Source: Marinobacter sp. 1-4A
Lineage (GTDB): Bacteria > Pseudomonadota > Gammaproteobacteria > Pseudomonadales > Oleiphilaceae
DNA length: 64,000 nt
Reading direction: 5' to 3'
Assembly (NCBI RefSeq): GCF_016597725.1
Contig: NZ_VCGY01000001.1
Coordinates: 558,001 to 622,000, forward strand
Under the pieces are notes generated by a model. It was not told the DNA's origin, searched no databases, and saw only the letters and a list, made by a program, of their open reading frames with translations. Position 1 is the first letter of the stretch; each line of letters begins with the position of its first letter. Shown here one piece after another: positions 9,225 through 19,007 of this stretch. The translations under genes and the position numbers were made by a program.

Positions 9225-9948
9225 ACTACGCAATCCCGAGGACAGTCTGCCCGGCCTAACGATAGGCATTAGTGGCCCTTCCCGAAAACGTGTGGCGCAA
9301 CGCTTGATAGCGCTGGCACTTCGGCTCAAAGGTGCGCACACCTATTACATCCGCCCCGGAGCGCGTGTGGATGTATCATTGCTGGATGGTTTAGTGCTTT
9401 CCGGGGGCACCCATGTGCATCCGGAATTATATGGGCAGGAGCCGCAGGTCAGCGCACGTTATGACCGCGCACGAGACGCCACTGATCAATTACTGCTCAA
9501 ACAAGCAGAGGCTATAGGTATTCCCGTGTTGGGCATTTGTAGGGGCGCGCAGTTCATCAACATATTCCATGGAGGGTCTCTGTGCCAAAACGTGACCCCT
9601 TTACGGGTTAATACCCGACACCGCCCTTTGTTGTTACCCATGCAGACTGTACGTCTGGTCGCTACAAGCCGTCTTGGCAAACTTATGGGAGCACCGGTAA
9701 TCGGTGCCAATCGGATACACAGCCAGACAATCAAAAATCTAGGTAAAAACCTGAAAGTAACGGCGGTGGACAACGACCTGTTTGTTCAAGCCATTGAAAG
9801 TACCCGTGGGCAGTGGCTGATGGGGCTTCAATGGCACCCCGAATACCTGCTTTACCATAGCGGGCATCGACGTATCTTCGGCCAGTTTCTAGAGGCTGCC
9901 CTCTCATTCAAATTGGCCCGGTTGGAGTTTTTACCCGGCAGGGCCTAA
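9217..9948 (+). CDS. Class I glutamine amidotransferase / gamma-glutamyl hydrolase (PuuD-like)
   Basis: A 243-residue peptidase C26-type protein that hydrolyses gamma-glutamyl amides. The nucleophile Cys108 lies in GICRGAQ, and His207 and Glu209 lie in GLQWHPEY, giving a complete catalytic triad; LSGGTHVHPELY is the usual substrate-side motif. Its ATG lies within the end of the amidoligase gene, so translation is coupled. A ligase paired with a hydrolase suggests a gamma-glutamyl intermediate made and removed in turn, or an amidotransferase supplying ammonia. It is close to the PuuD family, but this operon has no putrescine genes. Confidence 0.87.
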   Translation: MSELRNPEDSLPGLTIGISGPSRKRVAQRLIALALRLKGAHTYYIRPGARVDVSLLDGLVLSGGTHVHPELYGQEPQVSARYDRARDATDQLLLKQAEAIGIPVLGICRGAQFINIFHGGSLCQNVTPLRVNTRHRPLLLPMQTVRLVATSRLGKLMGAPVIGANRIHSQTIKNLGKNLKVTAVDNDLFVQAIESTRGQWLMGLQWHPEYLLYHSGHRRIFGQFLEAALSFKLARLEFLPGRA

Positions 9949-9978
9949 CCGTTTACCCGCTTAGGGGAGGAATATCGC

Positions 9979-10668
9979 ATGGCAAAGAATCATCTGAAAA
10001 CCCATATCCTTTATGCATTACCGCTTCTTGTGCCAGGTCTGGCGTTGGCTGGCGAAGTGTCTTTGACCGGCGAAGGCACCGTTCGCTATGAGCCCGACAG
10101 CGCACGCCTAACATTTACCGCCAGCGCAGAACATGAACAGCCCAGCAAAGCCACCGAGCAAGTTGCATCTCTGATGGATCAATGGCGCGAGGGTATCAGT
10201 GAGTACCGGCACAAGCTTCAGGAATATTCCGACGCCTCTGTTAACTTATACAGCCGCACCCTGCCCTCTGAACCCAGAGGAAAAGAACCGCAAAAAAGAG
10301 CCGTTGCCTCACAGACCATTAGCTTCAGCATTTCGGATCTTTCACTGCTCAACCCTTTGCTGCAACAAGCTCAATCGCTCGGTCTGAATTACAATCTCGG
10401 CCCCCATCAGTTTTTCCATTCCGAGGAAACACGAATGGAACAGGAAGCCTTGGCACTGGCCATTGCCAATGCGAAATCCCGTTGCGAGTTTGTAGCCAAA
10501 CAAGTGGATCAGAGCTGTGGCGATGTTGTGTCGCTTAACATTAACGGTGGCCACCGCCCCGTGCCGATGATGATGGCGGCTGAAGCCAGAGGCGGCTCAG
10601 ATACAATATCCAGCGTGGGGGAGCGGGAAATCAACGCCTCTGTGAACGCAACGTTCGAGCTCGACTAA
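9979..10668 (+). CDS. SIMPL-domain (DUF541) periplasmic protein
   Basis: A 229-residue exported protein with a signal peptide ending near LALAGE, followed by SLTGEGTVRYEPDSARLTF, the usual start of the SIMPL domain. Family members are periplasmic or outer-membrane proteins, some linked to oxidative stress, and form oligomers. A strong GGGGAGGA ribosome site precedes the ATG. It is 30 bases after the amidotransferase and may share its transcript. It runs tail to tail with tamB, with the two stops one base apart. Confidence 0.83.
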   Translation: MAKNHLKTHILYALPLLVPGLALAGEVSLTGEGTVRYEPDSARLTFTASAEHEQPSKATEQVASLMDQWREGISEYRHKLQEYSDASVNLYSRTLPSEPRGKEPQKRAVASQTISFSISDLSLLNPLLQQAQSLGLNYNLGPHQFFHSEETRMEQEALALAIANAKSRCEFVAKQVDQSCGDVVSLNINGGHRPVPMMMAAEARGGSDTISSVGEREINASVNATFELD

Positions 10669-10669
10669 T

Positions 10670-13600
10670 TTAAAAATCCCGCGTGTAGAAGATATCCAGA
10701 GAAGCGGCCAAGCCACTGGCCGCTTCCAGATAGAAATAACGTCCCAAATCATAACGCAGTGCCACCGTGCTGATAGGCTCGAAAATTCCCACCCCGTAGC
10801 GAATACTAAGCTCGTCGGTGAGGTAGCCACTGGCCACCACCGATGTTTGATCGCCACTACCTTCGGCCTCTAGAGTCAACTGGCGAATACCAAAGCCCTC
10901 TCCTATCTGGCCAGTTACCTTATTCACCTGAGTTAAGCCCAGTGAAATAGCAGCGCGACTCATCTGGCCATCATCACTCTGGCCCCGGGGAGCGCGACCA
11001 AGGATGACATAAGACAAGGCATCAGACTGCGGCATGTCCGGGCTGGAAAACACTTCGGTTGTAGGCGATTGAACCGGTCCGCTTAGGCGAATTCCCGCGA
11101 CCACTGTATCTACCTGCCGGATGGCTTCGATATCCAAATACGGCTGCACCAGATTGCCAACAAATAGCAACCGCGCGCGCCGCAATTCCAGCTCCTGACC
11201 GTAAGCTTCGTATTGGCCATTGACCAACTGCAGGGTGCCTCTGGTGTCCATGTCGTTATGGATGCGCAAGGTTCCCTCCAGATCGCCCGTCACACCAAAT
11301 GCCACAAAGCTCACCCGGTCTTCGCCCACTACAACGGTAACGTCCATTTCCAGAGACTGTATAAGTGGCTCCTGCTGCTCCACACCAACAATCACTTCAT
11401 CCTCAGATACCGACACCGCCTGCGCAGGCAAGCCTTCAATTTCAATATCACCCCGGGGTACCTCAATCCTGCCTTCCACACTCAACGCGCCTTCACGGAA
11501 TGCGATGGTAAGGTCTGGAGCCACTTCCAAATGTGCGTAGGGTTCGATACTGAAAGGCAGCCGTTCGCCGGTAATGCGAACCTCACCGCCTGGAGCGCCT
11601 TGCCAATCAACCTCACCTCGAATAACAGCTTCACTGCGGGCATTGCTTCGGATGCGGCCGCGAATATCAGCGGAGTAGCCGTCAAGCTCAACACTGACCG
11701 TTACTTCCTCCATGGGCAAAGGTAAGCGCGGATCGACCACCCGCCCATTGGTAAGAGCCACCTCGCCTCTCACCGCAGGTTTCATTAGCGGCCCGGAAAT
11801 GGTGCCCTCGCCATTGACTTCGCCAGCGACTTCTTCAAGGCCGGTAAACAAGCCAGCCAGAGCAATATCCAAGCCTTCCAGCTTAAATTTGCCTTCAACC
11901 GGTCGATCTTCGGCCATCGGATCCAGACTCATGTCTACCGAAAGCTCGCCAAGTACAGGCCCAGACAAACGCACAGCGAGGTCCGCCTGATCTGGCCTCA
12001 GATCCAGTTCCGTGGTTAGCGTCTCGTAACCCAAAGTTTCCCATTCACCATCCAGCAATAACTCAAAACGTCCTTCGCCAGCATCAAGCGCTATGCGGCC
12101 ATCCGGCCCCGCATCGGAAGAGCTGAAGTCGATTTCGCCGTTTATGCTGGAATGCCAGCGCAAGTTCTCTGGCAGTATCGGTGCCAGAGCCGTGGTGGGA
12201 AAATTGTCGATGCGGTAAACAATTCTCGGCACTGGCAGCAGCGTTTGATCATCAGCGCAGATTGAGCTTTGCTGCCAGCGCCAACAGTGGGCAGCAAAAC
12301 TGAGTTCACCGTCTGCGCCATAAACAAGCCCAGCAGGTGATGCCAGCTCCCAACTCTGCTCCTGGCCGGGCACATCCACAACGCCTCGTGTAAGCTCACC
12401 TCGCCAACTCGCCCAGGCATCACCCGCAGCCCCCTTGAAATCCAACTGCAGCCTTGCGTCTTGATGCTGGGCATCAATAGCCACCGAGTGATCACCCTGA
12501 GTACCCTGAGCCTTAACGGTGAGCGATTCAACAGTCTGTCCGGCTGCCGTGATGCCTTTGCCGTTCACCTCAGTGTTGAGGCGGAACCCGGACTCCAGCT
12601 GAGCATCAAGATTCAGAGTTTCAACGACCAACAGATCCTGCCAGCGCAGCTCGGTCGTATGGGCAGTGAGATCACCACGTGGGTCTTCGGGAGTACCCGT
12701 GAGCCTAAGTTGAAGGTCAGCTTGCCCGCCAAGGCCCGGTAAAATCTTTTCCGGCTCCGGTAGCTTCAGGTCGAGATCCGCTTTTAATTGTTTGCCCCAT
12801 TGGCCGCTGCCTTCAACGCGGTTGTCACCAATAACCAACTCTAATTCCGGAACTACCCAATCACCGGTTGCGGTATCCAGCTGGCCAGCGATGGTGGTCG
12901 GGCTGGAGCGCCACTGGCCCTTCAGGTCCCAGCGTGCCTCCATAGCGGGAACCGGCCCATCGGTGAGCTGTCCTTTTGTTGTAACGCCACCGCTGAGGCT
13001 GGCCTCCAGAACCGGTACCCAATAGCCCGGGTTAAAGTTCTCCAGCTCCAGTGCGGCTTGCCAACTCAAAGGCCCAGAGAAATTAACAGCGCCATCCCCC
13101 GTCAGTGAGCCTGCATCGGTTACCGCTGAAAGCTTCGTTAGCTGCGCCTGAGAGGCATCACCGTTAATCGATGCTGCCAATTCTGAACTGCCCTGAGGGG
13201 AGTCAACGCCAGCGGTCAGGTTGGCTTGGTAGCGCCCATCGCGCCAAGAGGCATCACCATTCAGGCTACGCAAGGTAACCGGCGGTTCATCCAAACCAGC
13301 AATTAACGAATACCACGGAAATTGATTCAACTGTATGTTCGCTTCCGCGCTCAGACCGCCCTGCCATTGGGTAGTGCCGGTTACGACGACATTTCGGGTT
13401 GAGCCGCCCGCCTGATTCTTGTCTTCTTCGCCCTCTGCAGAGAGCTCCAACCGTATGCCCCGGGCCTCGGCGGTTGTAACCAAACCCTCTAAGGCGAGCT
13501 CGATCGGCCCTTCGGTACCCGGCAAGATAGCCCGACCTTTGGTTTTGAACCCACGCTGCAGGCTGCCTTCAGCCTCAGCAAACCAGTTTTTCAGTACCAG

Positions 13601-14485
13601 CGTATCCGGCAGCGTTTCCACAGCACGGAAAGATTTTGACGTAACCCGTATGCGCACAGGTAAACTCGCGGCCAAAGGCTCCACCTTGCCTTCCAGAGCG
13701 GCATTGAGATAACCCCGGCTCTCGCCGGCAAGCGTTAGGTCTCGCACACTGCCGGAAAGCGCCAAATCAATAGCCCAGTCACTGCCATAGGGGGGCGGCA
13801 AAGAAGCACTGACTTCAAGGTTAATTGGCCAGTCTCTTCGCGTCTCAACGCGGCCAGAGGCGGTTAGGGTATAGTCATCAAGTTGATAATAGACTCGCTC
13901 CAACTGCCAATCGGCCCCGGAGCCGTCTGCATCAAGCTCGAGCTTGTCCCACACTTTGCTGCCATTAAACGTAAACGTGCCAAGCCTTACATCGCTGATT
14001 CTCAATCCAAGCGGTAACTCAAACCCCGGCAGGCTGATATCCCCACCGCTCGCCTCTTCTTCCGAGGGCTGAATGTTCACGGCAAGTTGTTTCAAATGTA
14101 GGGTTTCAAGGCAGAGCTGTAGATCAAAAAGGCAGGAGGGCGACCAGTCTATAAGCGGAGCTTCAATCGCTACACTTATCCCATAGCCTTGCCACCTAAT
14201 ACGATCTGCCTGCCAGGTTCCAAACAGCGAACCATGATCGTTTACCGCCTCAAGCCCCGGCACCTGCTCAATCACCCAGGCGGTGCCCGTTTCTGACCGT
14301 AGGGCAAGCAAAACCGCAGAGACAAGAGCAATCGGTAAAAGAACAAGCAAACCGAGAAGCAACAGCAACCAAAATCGAACGCGCCCCATAGGTTTGCGTT
14401 TAGGCTGCTGTGGGGTATCTATATCGTTATTACTTTTATCTGCTTCCGTCACAACTCTGGCCCCATGGAGAAGTGAACCCGCCAC
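10670..14485 (-). CDS. tamB: Translocation and assembly module protein TamB
   Basis: A very long (about 1260-1271 aa) inner-membrane-anchored protein of the AsmA-like bridge superfamily, which works with TamA and moves lipids or helps insert autotransporters between the membranes. One N-terminal membrane segment ([22 protein letters not shown]) is followed by a repetitive beta-rich body and the conserved C-terminal DUF490 domain ending in DIFYTRDF. The frame opens at 14485, but a GTG at 14452 that overlaps the tamA stop as GTGA is an equally good start and would leave out 11 residues. It is co-transcribed with tamA. Confidence 0.92.
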   Translation of the reverse strand: MAGSLLHGARVVTEADKSNNDIDTPQQPKRKPMGRVRFWLLLLLGLLVLLPIALVSAVLLALRSETGTAWVIEQVPGLEAVNDHGSLFGTWQADRIRWQGYGISVAIEAPLIDWSPSCLFDLQLCLETLHLKQLAVNIQPSEEEASGGDISLPGFELPLGLRISDVRLGTFTFNGSKVWDKLELDADGSGADWQLERVYYQLDDYTLTASGRVETRRDWPINLEVSASLPPPYGSDWAIDLALSGSVRDLTLAGESRGYLNAALEGKVEPLAASLPVRIRVTSKSFRAVETLPDTLVLKNWFAEAEGSLQRGFKTKGRAILPGTEGPIELALEGLVTTAEARGIRLELSAEGEEDKNQAGGSTRNVVVTGTTQWQGGLSAEANIQLNQFPWYSLIAGLDEPPVTLRSLNGDASWRDGRYQANLTAGVDSPQGSSELAASINGDASQAQLTKLSAVTDAGSLTGDGAVNFSGPLSWQAALELENFNPGYWVPVLEASLSGGVTTKGQLTDGPVPAMEARWDLKGQWRSSPTTIAGQLDTATGDWVVPELELVIGDNRVEGSGQWGKQLKADLDLKLPEPEKILPGLGGQADLQLRLTGTPEDPRGDLTAHTTELRWQDLLVVETLNLDAQLESGFRLNTEVNGKGITAAGQTVESLTVKAQGTQGDHSVAIDAQHQDARLQLDFKGAAGDAWASWRGELTRGVVDVPGQEQSWELASPAGLVYGADGELSFAAHCWRWQQSSICADDQTLLPVPRIVYRIDNFPTTALAPILPENLRWHSSINGEIDFSSSDAGPDGRIALDAGEGRFELLLDGEWETLGYETLTTELDLRPDQADLAVRLSGPVLGELSVDMSLDPMAEDRPVEGKFKLEGLDIALAGLFTGLEEVAGEVNGEGTISGPLMKPAVRGEVALTNGRVVDPRLPLPMEEVTVSVELDGYSADIRGRIRSNARSEAVIRGEVDWQGAPGGEVRITGERLPFSIEPYAHLEVAPDLTIAFREGALSVEGRIEVPRGDIEIEGLPAQAVSVSEDEVIVGVEQQEPLIQSLEMDVTVVVGEDRVSFVAFGVTGDLEGTLRIHNDMDTRGTLQLVNGQYEAYGQELELRRARLLFVGNLVQPYLDIEAIRQVDTVVAGIRLSGPVQSPTTEVFSSPDMPQSDALSYVILGRAPRGQSDDGQMSRAAISLGLTQVNKVTGQIGEGFGIRQLTLEAEGSGDQTSVVASGYLTDELSIRYGVGIFEPISTVALRYDLGRYFYLEAASGLAASLDIFYTRDF

Positions 14486-16203
14486 TCGCCACCAAATTCA
14501 GGATTTAAGCCCTTGGCGATGTCCAGACGCAACGGACCTAGCGGGCTAATCCAGCGAATGCCGGCACCCGCACCTGTGGCCAGAGGGTCAAACAAATCGT
14601 TAATGGCATTGCCATGGTCAACGAAGAGAGCCGCCCGCCACTTTTCAGCAAACTGGTACTGGTATTCTGCGCTGCCGACCACTGTGTAACGGCCGCCCAC
14701 CGCAACCCCGTTGTCGTTTTCAGGCGAGAGAGTCTGATACCCGTAGCCACGCACACTCTGGTCACCACCGGCGAAGAAGCGCAAGGACGGCGGTACATCC
14801 TCGAACCGATTGGTTCCGACGCCGCCTATCTGAACCCGTGATAAAAAGCGATGCTTACCCGCGAGTGTAAACAAACCTTTGGCAACGGCATTTATATGCA
14901 GGATATCCACGCTGGAAAGCGCCGCCCTGTGAGAGCCGGTAACATTAAACTGCAAGCGGTAGCCACGAGAGGGATCCAGCGGCGAGTCGGCGTGCAATTT
15001 GGAATAACCTATCCCGGGTAGTAAAAGCGTACTTGTGCCTTTTTCATCGTCTCCGATGTTAAACCGCTCCCCCTCCCAGCGCAAAGACAACACCTGTAGC
15101 CACTCGTTGTCGAGCTGGTGCTGCCATTGTTGCCCGAACGTTAGCAGGTCAGACTCAACATTCTCTATATCCTCACGCTGATAGCCCGCTGTGAATCGGA
15201 TTAAGTCCGTCATGGGAGGGTCCAACGGCAATTCATACCAAGTGCTCAGGTTTTGCCTTGGCCCCGAGAGTTCCGTTTCTGCGCCCCGCTTGTGGCCCAT
15301 CTGGTTAATCCAATGCTCCCGCCAAGTGCCACGAAAGCGTGGTCCCACATCCGTGGAAAAACCAAGACCTGTCGAAATGGAACGGGGATCCCGGCGGGTC
15401 AAACCTACTTGCACGGGAATAACTCCGTTCTCGGCATTCGAAGGCCCGGCATCAATATCCACGCCCGAGAAATACCCACTGCCAAGCAGGTCGCTGTTGA
15501 GCTTTGCGACTTCATCCGCGTGATAGGGAATGCCCGGCTCAAAAGTCACAAATTCATGCAGAAGGCGGCTTTCGAACCAATGCCCCTCTTCAAAGGTTAC
15601 GGCGCCAAGCCGGTACCGATCACCACTCTCGAAAACCAGAGTAATGTGTGCCTCCAGAGCTTCCGGATCAACTTTAAGGGTGCGGGTAACAAGACGACCG
15701 TCAAAATAGCCTCTGCGCCGAGCACGAGTTTGTAGTACGTTTCGAAGGCTGGTGTAATCGCCGTGATTCAGTATATCCCCTTCGGCGGGATGATCGGGCA
15801 GGTTATCGGTGAAGTGCGAATCCGTTGCAGCAGCCCCCCGAATTTCAACCGTGCGGGATTTCACACGCACCGGATCACCAGGGGTTATATCCAAAATTAG
15901 GCGGGCCGTTTCTTCTGAATCACCGTCTTCTACCTCCCAATCTATAGTTGGGCTGTAGTAGCCTAACGCTCGCAGCCCCTTGCCAGCTTGGCTAACAGCG
16001 GTCGATGCGTAGCGCCTAAGATTGCTGGCACTGCGACCTTCTACCTCACCAATAAAAGCTTCGGCGTTTTCCTTCAGGCGTGGGTAGTCGCCGTTGACAT
16101 GAACCTCAACCTGTTGCGCCAAGCCGGTAGAAGACCACAGCAGAAGCAGCAGGCCCAGAAGCCGAATCCGTCCCGATTTCAAAATGTGATCAAGTGATAG
16201 CAT
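14449..16203 (-). CDS. tamA: Outer membrane assembly factor TamA
   Basis: A 584-residue Omp85 protein with a signal peptide (LLGLLLLLWSSTGLAQQ), N-terminal POTRA domains (about residues 30-265) and a 16-strand barrel at the C-terminus. The barrel includes the lid-lock region (FFAGGDQSVRGYGYQTLSP) and a final beta signal (WRVHFSMGPEL). It is the outer-membrane partner of TamB, encoded next. The length matches E. coli TamA (577). It is the first gene of the tamAB operon; the gap upstream carries spaced repeats described separately. Confidence 0.94.
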   Translation of the reverse strand: MLSLDHILKSGRIRLLGLLLLLWSSTGLAQQVEVHVNGDYPRLKENAEAFIGEVEGRSASNLRRYASTAVSQAGKGLRALGYYSPTIDWEVEDGDSEETARLILDITPGDPVRVKSRTVEIRGAAATDSHFTDNLPDHPAEGDILNHGDYTSLRNVLQTRARRRGYFDGRLVTRTLKVDPEALEAHITLVFESGDRYRLGAVTFEEGHWFESRLLHEFVTFEPGIPYHADEVAKLNSDLLGSGYFSGVDIDAGPSNAENGVIPVQVGLTRRDPRSISTGLGFSTDVGPRFRGTWREHWINQMGHKRGAETELSGPRQNLSTWYELPLDPPMTDLIRFTAGYQREDIENVESDLLTFGQQWQHQLDNEWLQVLSLRWEGERFNIGDDEKGTSTLLLPGIGYSKLHADSPLDPSRGYRLQFNVTGSHRAALSSVDILHINAVAKGLFTLAGKHRFLSRVQIGGVGTNRFEDVPPSLRFFAGGDQSVRGYGYQTLSPENDNGVAVGGRYTVVGSAEYQYQFAEKWRAALFVDHGNAINDLFDPLATGAGAGIRWISPLGPLRLDIAKGLNPEFGGEWRVHFSMGPEL

Positions 16204-16264
16204 CCGGCTGTTTCAGTGTTGGTCGCAATAGAAGTGATTATCGCTCAAGCGTGAGAGTTTAACG

Positions 16265-16316
16265 GCGGCCGGTCAAGTTAATCTGCGGCCAGACAAGTCG
16301 TCGGCCCGGTTCAAAT
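16265..16316. repeat. Three spaced copies of a GCGGCC-G-CAAGT motif
   Basis: GCGGCCGGTCAAGT at 16265-16278 recurs 20 bp later as GCGGCCAGACAAGT (12 of 14 identical). A looser third copy (CGGCCCGGTTCAA) starts at 16302. The gap between divergent tamA and the channel-like gene holds little else. Two-turn spacing suggests an operator array, but the binding protein is unknown. Confidence 0.4.
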
Positions 16317-16376
16317 GCGCTAATCTGTCGGACGACCTGCGCAGGCTATTACACCACAGAGGATGGATACCAGCGA

Positions 16377-17381
16377 ATGCTGAAAATTAACCGCGAGAAT
16401 TTGAAATCCAGCCACCAGCTTATCTGGCTGATTATCGACTTCCTGATGCTGGGCCTGATCATCATCAACCTCGCGTTCATTATCTGGGATTCAGTTTACA
16501 ACTTCGTTGCCATACAGAACGTAATGAAGGAGCAGTTTCCGGCGCTTCAGGCGGCCTATCACCCAATCCATGAGAACTTCATTTTTTACGATGCCATGTT
16601 CGTTGCTGTCTTTTTGGCTGAATTTTTTATGCGTTGGGGCTATGCAATCAAGGCCAAAGTATACGACCGCTGGTACTTTTACCCCTTTATCCACTGGTAT
16701 GATCTGGTGGGCTGTATACCTGTAGGAAGCTTGCGGTTCCTTCGGATATTGCGGGTTATTTCCATTGTGTACCGCCTGCACCAATACAAAATCATTGACG
16801 TTACCGACACCGGAATATACCGCTTCATAAACTTCTACTACGAAGCCTTTATGGAGGAGTTATCAGACCGCATTGTGGCCAAGGTGTTGAGCGGTGTGCA
16901 GCACGAGATAACGCTGGGTTCGCCGCTTTTCGAGAAAATACAGAACGATATTCTGTACCCGCGTCGAGAGATGTTATCCGGCTGGATATCCCAGCGGGTT
17001 GCTCAAGCGGCGAAGGAAGGCTATGTACCCAATCGCGGCGCTCTGAGAACCTACCTTGAGGACCGTGTAGACCATGCACTGAAGCAGAATGTGGAATTGT
17101 CGAGATTGAAATACCTGCCCGTGGTGGGTTCGACCATTCAGGAAACCCTAGAGGATGCGGTGGGCGATATCGTAGCCAACGTTATCCAACAGATATTGGA
17201 AGATCTGGCCTCCTCTGCAAATCATGCGTTTATTGAAGACATAGTAAACGCGTTTATAAGCGGGCCGGATGAACGGAATCACGAAGCAAGGAACGAAGCT
17301 TTGATCGCGCTCATTATTGAGATTATTGACGCCATTAAAGGCCAAGTCCGCGTCAAGCGCTGGCGGGAGCAACTACCCTAG
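16377..17381 (+). CDS. Membrane protein with voltage-sensor-like domain
   Basis: A 334-residue protein whose first half has four membrane segments: about residues 15-40, 62-85, 100-116 and 118-136. The fourth has Arg at every third position (LRFLRILRVISIVYR), the second has acidic and aromatic residues (FYDAMFVAVFLAEFFMRW), and the third has WYDLVGCIP. This is the pattern of an S1-S4 voltage sensor from the ion-transport superfamily. There is no S5-P-S6 pore; instead a soluble helical domain of about 190 residues follows. It may be a stand-alone sensor or a proton channel, or a family of unknown function using the same fold. It is monocistronic. Confidence 0.6.
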   Translation: MLKINRENLKSSHQLIWLIIDFLMLGLIIINLAFIIWDSVYNFVAIQNVMKEQFPALQAAYHPIHENFIFYDAMFVAVFLAEFFMRWGYAIKAKVYDRWYFYPFIHWYDLVGCIPVGSLRFLRILRVISIVYRLHQYKIIDVTDTGIYRFINFYYEAFMEELSDRIVAKVLSGVQHEITLGSPLFEKIQNDILYPRREMLSGWISQRVAQAAKEGYVPNRGALRTYLEDRVDHALKQNVELSRLKYLPVVGSTIQETLEDAVGDIVANVIQQILEDLASSANHAFIEDIVNAFISGPDERNHEARNEALIALIIEIIDAIKGQVRVKRWREQLP

Positions 17382-17423
17382 CCCGCCCATTACAACAAAA
17401 ACGATAGCCACAAGAGATGTGAC

Positions 17424-18899
17424 ATGGATCCTCTGCATTATCAGCCAGCCCACAATCTACTAGCCCAGCTTGAAGCTGGAACCCTGAGCAGCGAAAAGCT
17501 GGTAACCGATCTACTCGCACGAATCCGCGAACATAACCCGGCAGTGAATGCCGTTGTTACTCTTGACGAAGTTCGCGTGTTGGAACAGGCGCGGCAGGCG
17601 GATCAGAAACGCACCTCTGGCGAAGCAGTGGGCCCTTTGCACGGCCTGCCCATCACGTTAAAGGACACCTGGGAAGTAGCAGGAATGACATGCACCGCTG
17701 GCGCCAGTGCACTGAGAAACCATAAGCCTGAGCGCCATGCAGACGTGGTGCAGCGCCTAGAAGATGCCGGTGCGATTATTCTGGGCAAGACCAACGTACC
17801 TGTGTACGCCACAGACCTGCAAAGCTACAACAAGTTATTTGGCGTAACCAACAACCCCTATAATCTGGCCCACACCCCCGGTGGCTCGTCCGGAGGCGCG
17901 GCTGCAGCGTTGGCGGCAGGTATGACGCCGTTAGAGGTGGGCAGTGACCTAGCGGGCTCAATTCGTATTCCCGCACATTTCTGCGGAGTCTTCGGGCATA
18001 AACCATCGCGAACGCTTGTGTCTTTTCGCGGGCATATTCCCGGACCACCGGGCACACAATCACAACCAGACTTGGCTGAAGGTGGCCCTCTAACCCGGAA
18101 TGCAAAAGATCTGGCGTTGTTATTCAAAGTCATTGCCGGCCCCAAACCCGTTGATAGCCGGTGCTGGCAACTAGAAATGGCCCCCTCACGACTGGAAACC
18201 CTCAAACAAACACGGGTTGGGCTATGGCTGGAAGACCCCCTGTGTCCGGTGGAAAAGGAACTGACAGACGGCTACCGCGAACTGGGCGAGCAGCTAGCGA
18301 ATCATGGCGCTCTTGTAGCCGATGCCACGCATCCCCTTTTGAGCCTTGAACACACATTGCCTGCCTACTTCAATTTTTTGGGTAGCCTTCTGAGCACCTC
18401 CCTAAAGCCTGCCCAGCGCCGCCAACTAAAATGGATTGCCCGGCTGGAAAAGTGGCTAACCTTCTTCGGCCCTATGACACCCTTCATTGGCGAGTATGGC
18501 CGCGGAGCAAACCAACCCGCCTACCAGTGGATGGCCATGAGCGAAATGCGGGAAAAGATGCGTGCAGAAATAGAAACCCTCTTTGAGGCGGTGGATGTAC
18601 TGCTAACGCCGATCACGCCCACTGCTGCCATCCGACACGACCACACCCAACCGGTGTTTAAGCGCCGCATTACCGTTGCCGGACAACCCCGCGCCTATAT
18701 GGATCAGTTCTGTTGGATTGCCTTTGCCACTTTGCTGGGTTTGCCGGCTACCTCTGTGCCCATTGGGCGCACCAAAGACGGTCTACCGTTTAGCGTGCAA
18801 GTGATCGGGGCACCGGGAATGGACCTGACCACCATTGGCTTCGCACAGCTGCTTGAAGAGGCTGGGTTGGCCGGGTTCGAGGTCCCAAAGGGATTTTGA
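17424..18899 (+). CDS. Amidase (amidase signature family)
   Basis: A 491-residue hydrolase of the amidase signature family with an intact Ser-cisSer-Lys triad: Lys80 in PITLKD, Ser155 in GGSSGG and nucleophile Ser179 in GSDLAGSIR. It hydrolyses carboxamides to acid and ammonia; the substrate cannot be read from the sequence. GatA is unlikely because gatB and gatC are absent and the sequence lacks GatA-specific ends. No signal peptide is seen. It stands 42 bases after the voltage-sensor-like gene and may be read with it. Confidence 0.88.
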   Translation: MDPLHYQPAHNLLAQLEAGTLSSEKLVTDLLARIREHNPAVNAVVTLDEVRVLEQARQADQKRTSGEAVGPLHGLPITLKDTWEVAGMTCTAGASALRNHKPERHADVVQRLEDAGAIILGKTNVPVYATDLQSYNKLFGVTNNPYNLAHTPGGSSGGAAAALAAGMTPLEVGSDLAGSIRIPAHFCGVFGHKPSRTLVSFRGHIPGPPGTQSQPDLAEGGPLTRNAKDLALLFKVIAGPKPVDSRCWQLEMAPSRLETLKQTRVGLWLEDPLCPVEKELTDGYRELGEQLANHGALVADATHPLLSLEHTLPAYFNFLGSLLSTSLKPAQRRQLKWIARLEKWLTFFGPMTPFIGEYGRGANQPAYQWMAMSEMREKMRAEIETLFEAVDVLLTPITPTAAIRHDHTQPVFKRRITVAGQPRAYMDQFCWIAFATLLGLPATSVPIGRTKDGLPFSVQVIGAPGMDLTTIGFAQLLEEAGLAGFEVPKGF

Positions 18900-19007
18900 A
18901 GAATTCCGGGACAACCCTGCGCAGAGAGCCTACCGGCCAATACAAGGCTCCTGAAGCCGCATGCCGCCGACTTCGGCTATGTTATCCAGAGGTTTGCGTT
19001 TTATGAC

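Noticed and set aside
14485-14485. tamB start at 14485 versus GTG at 14452
   Set aside because: I kept the longer frame but could not decide; neither has a clear ribosome site, and the GTGA overlap is attractive.
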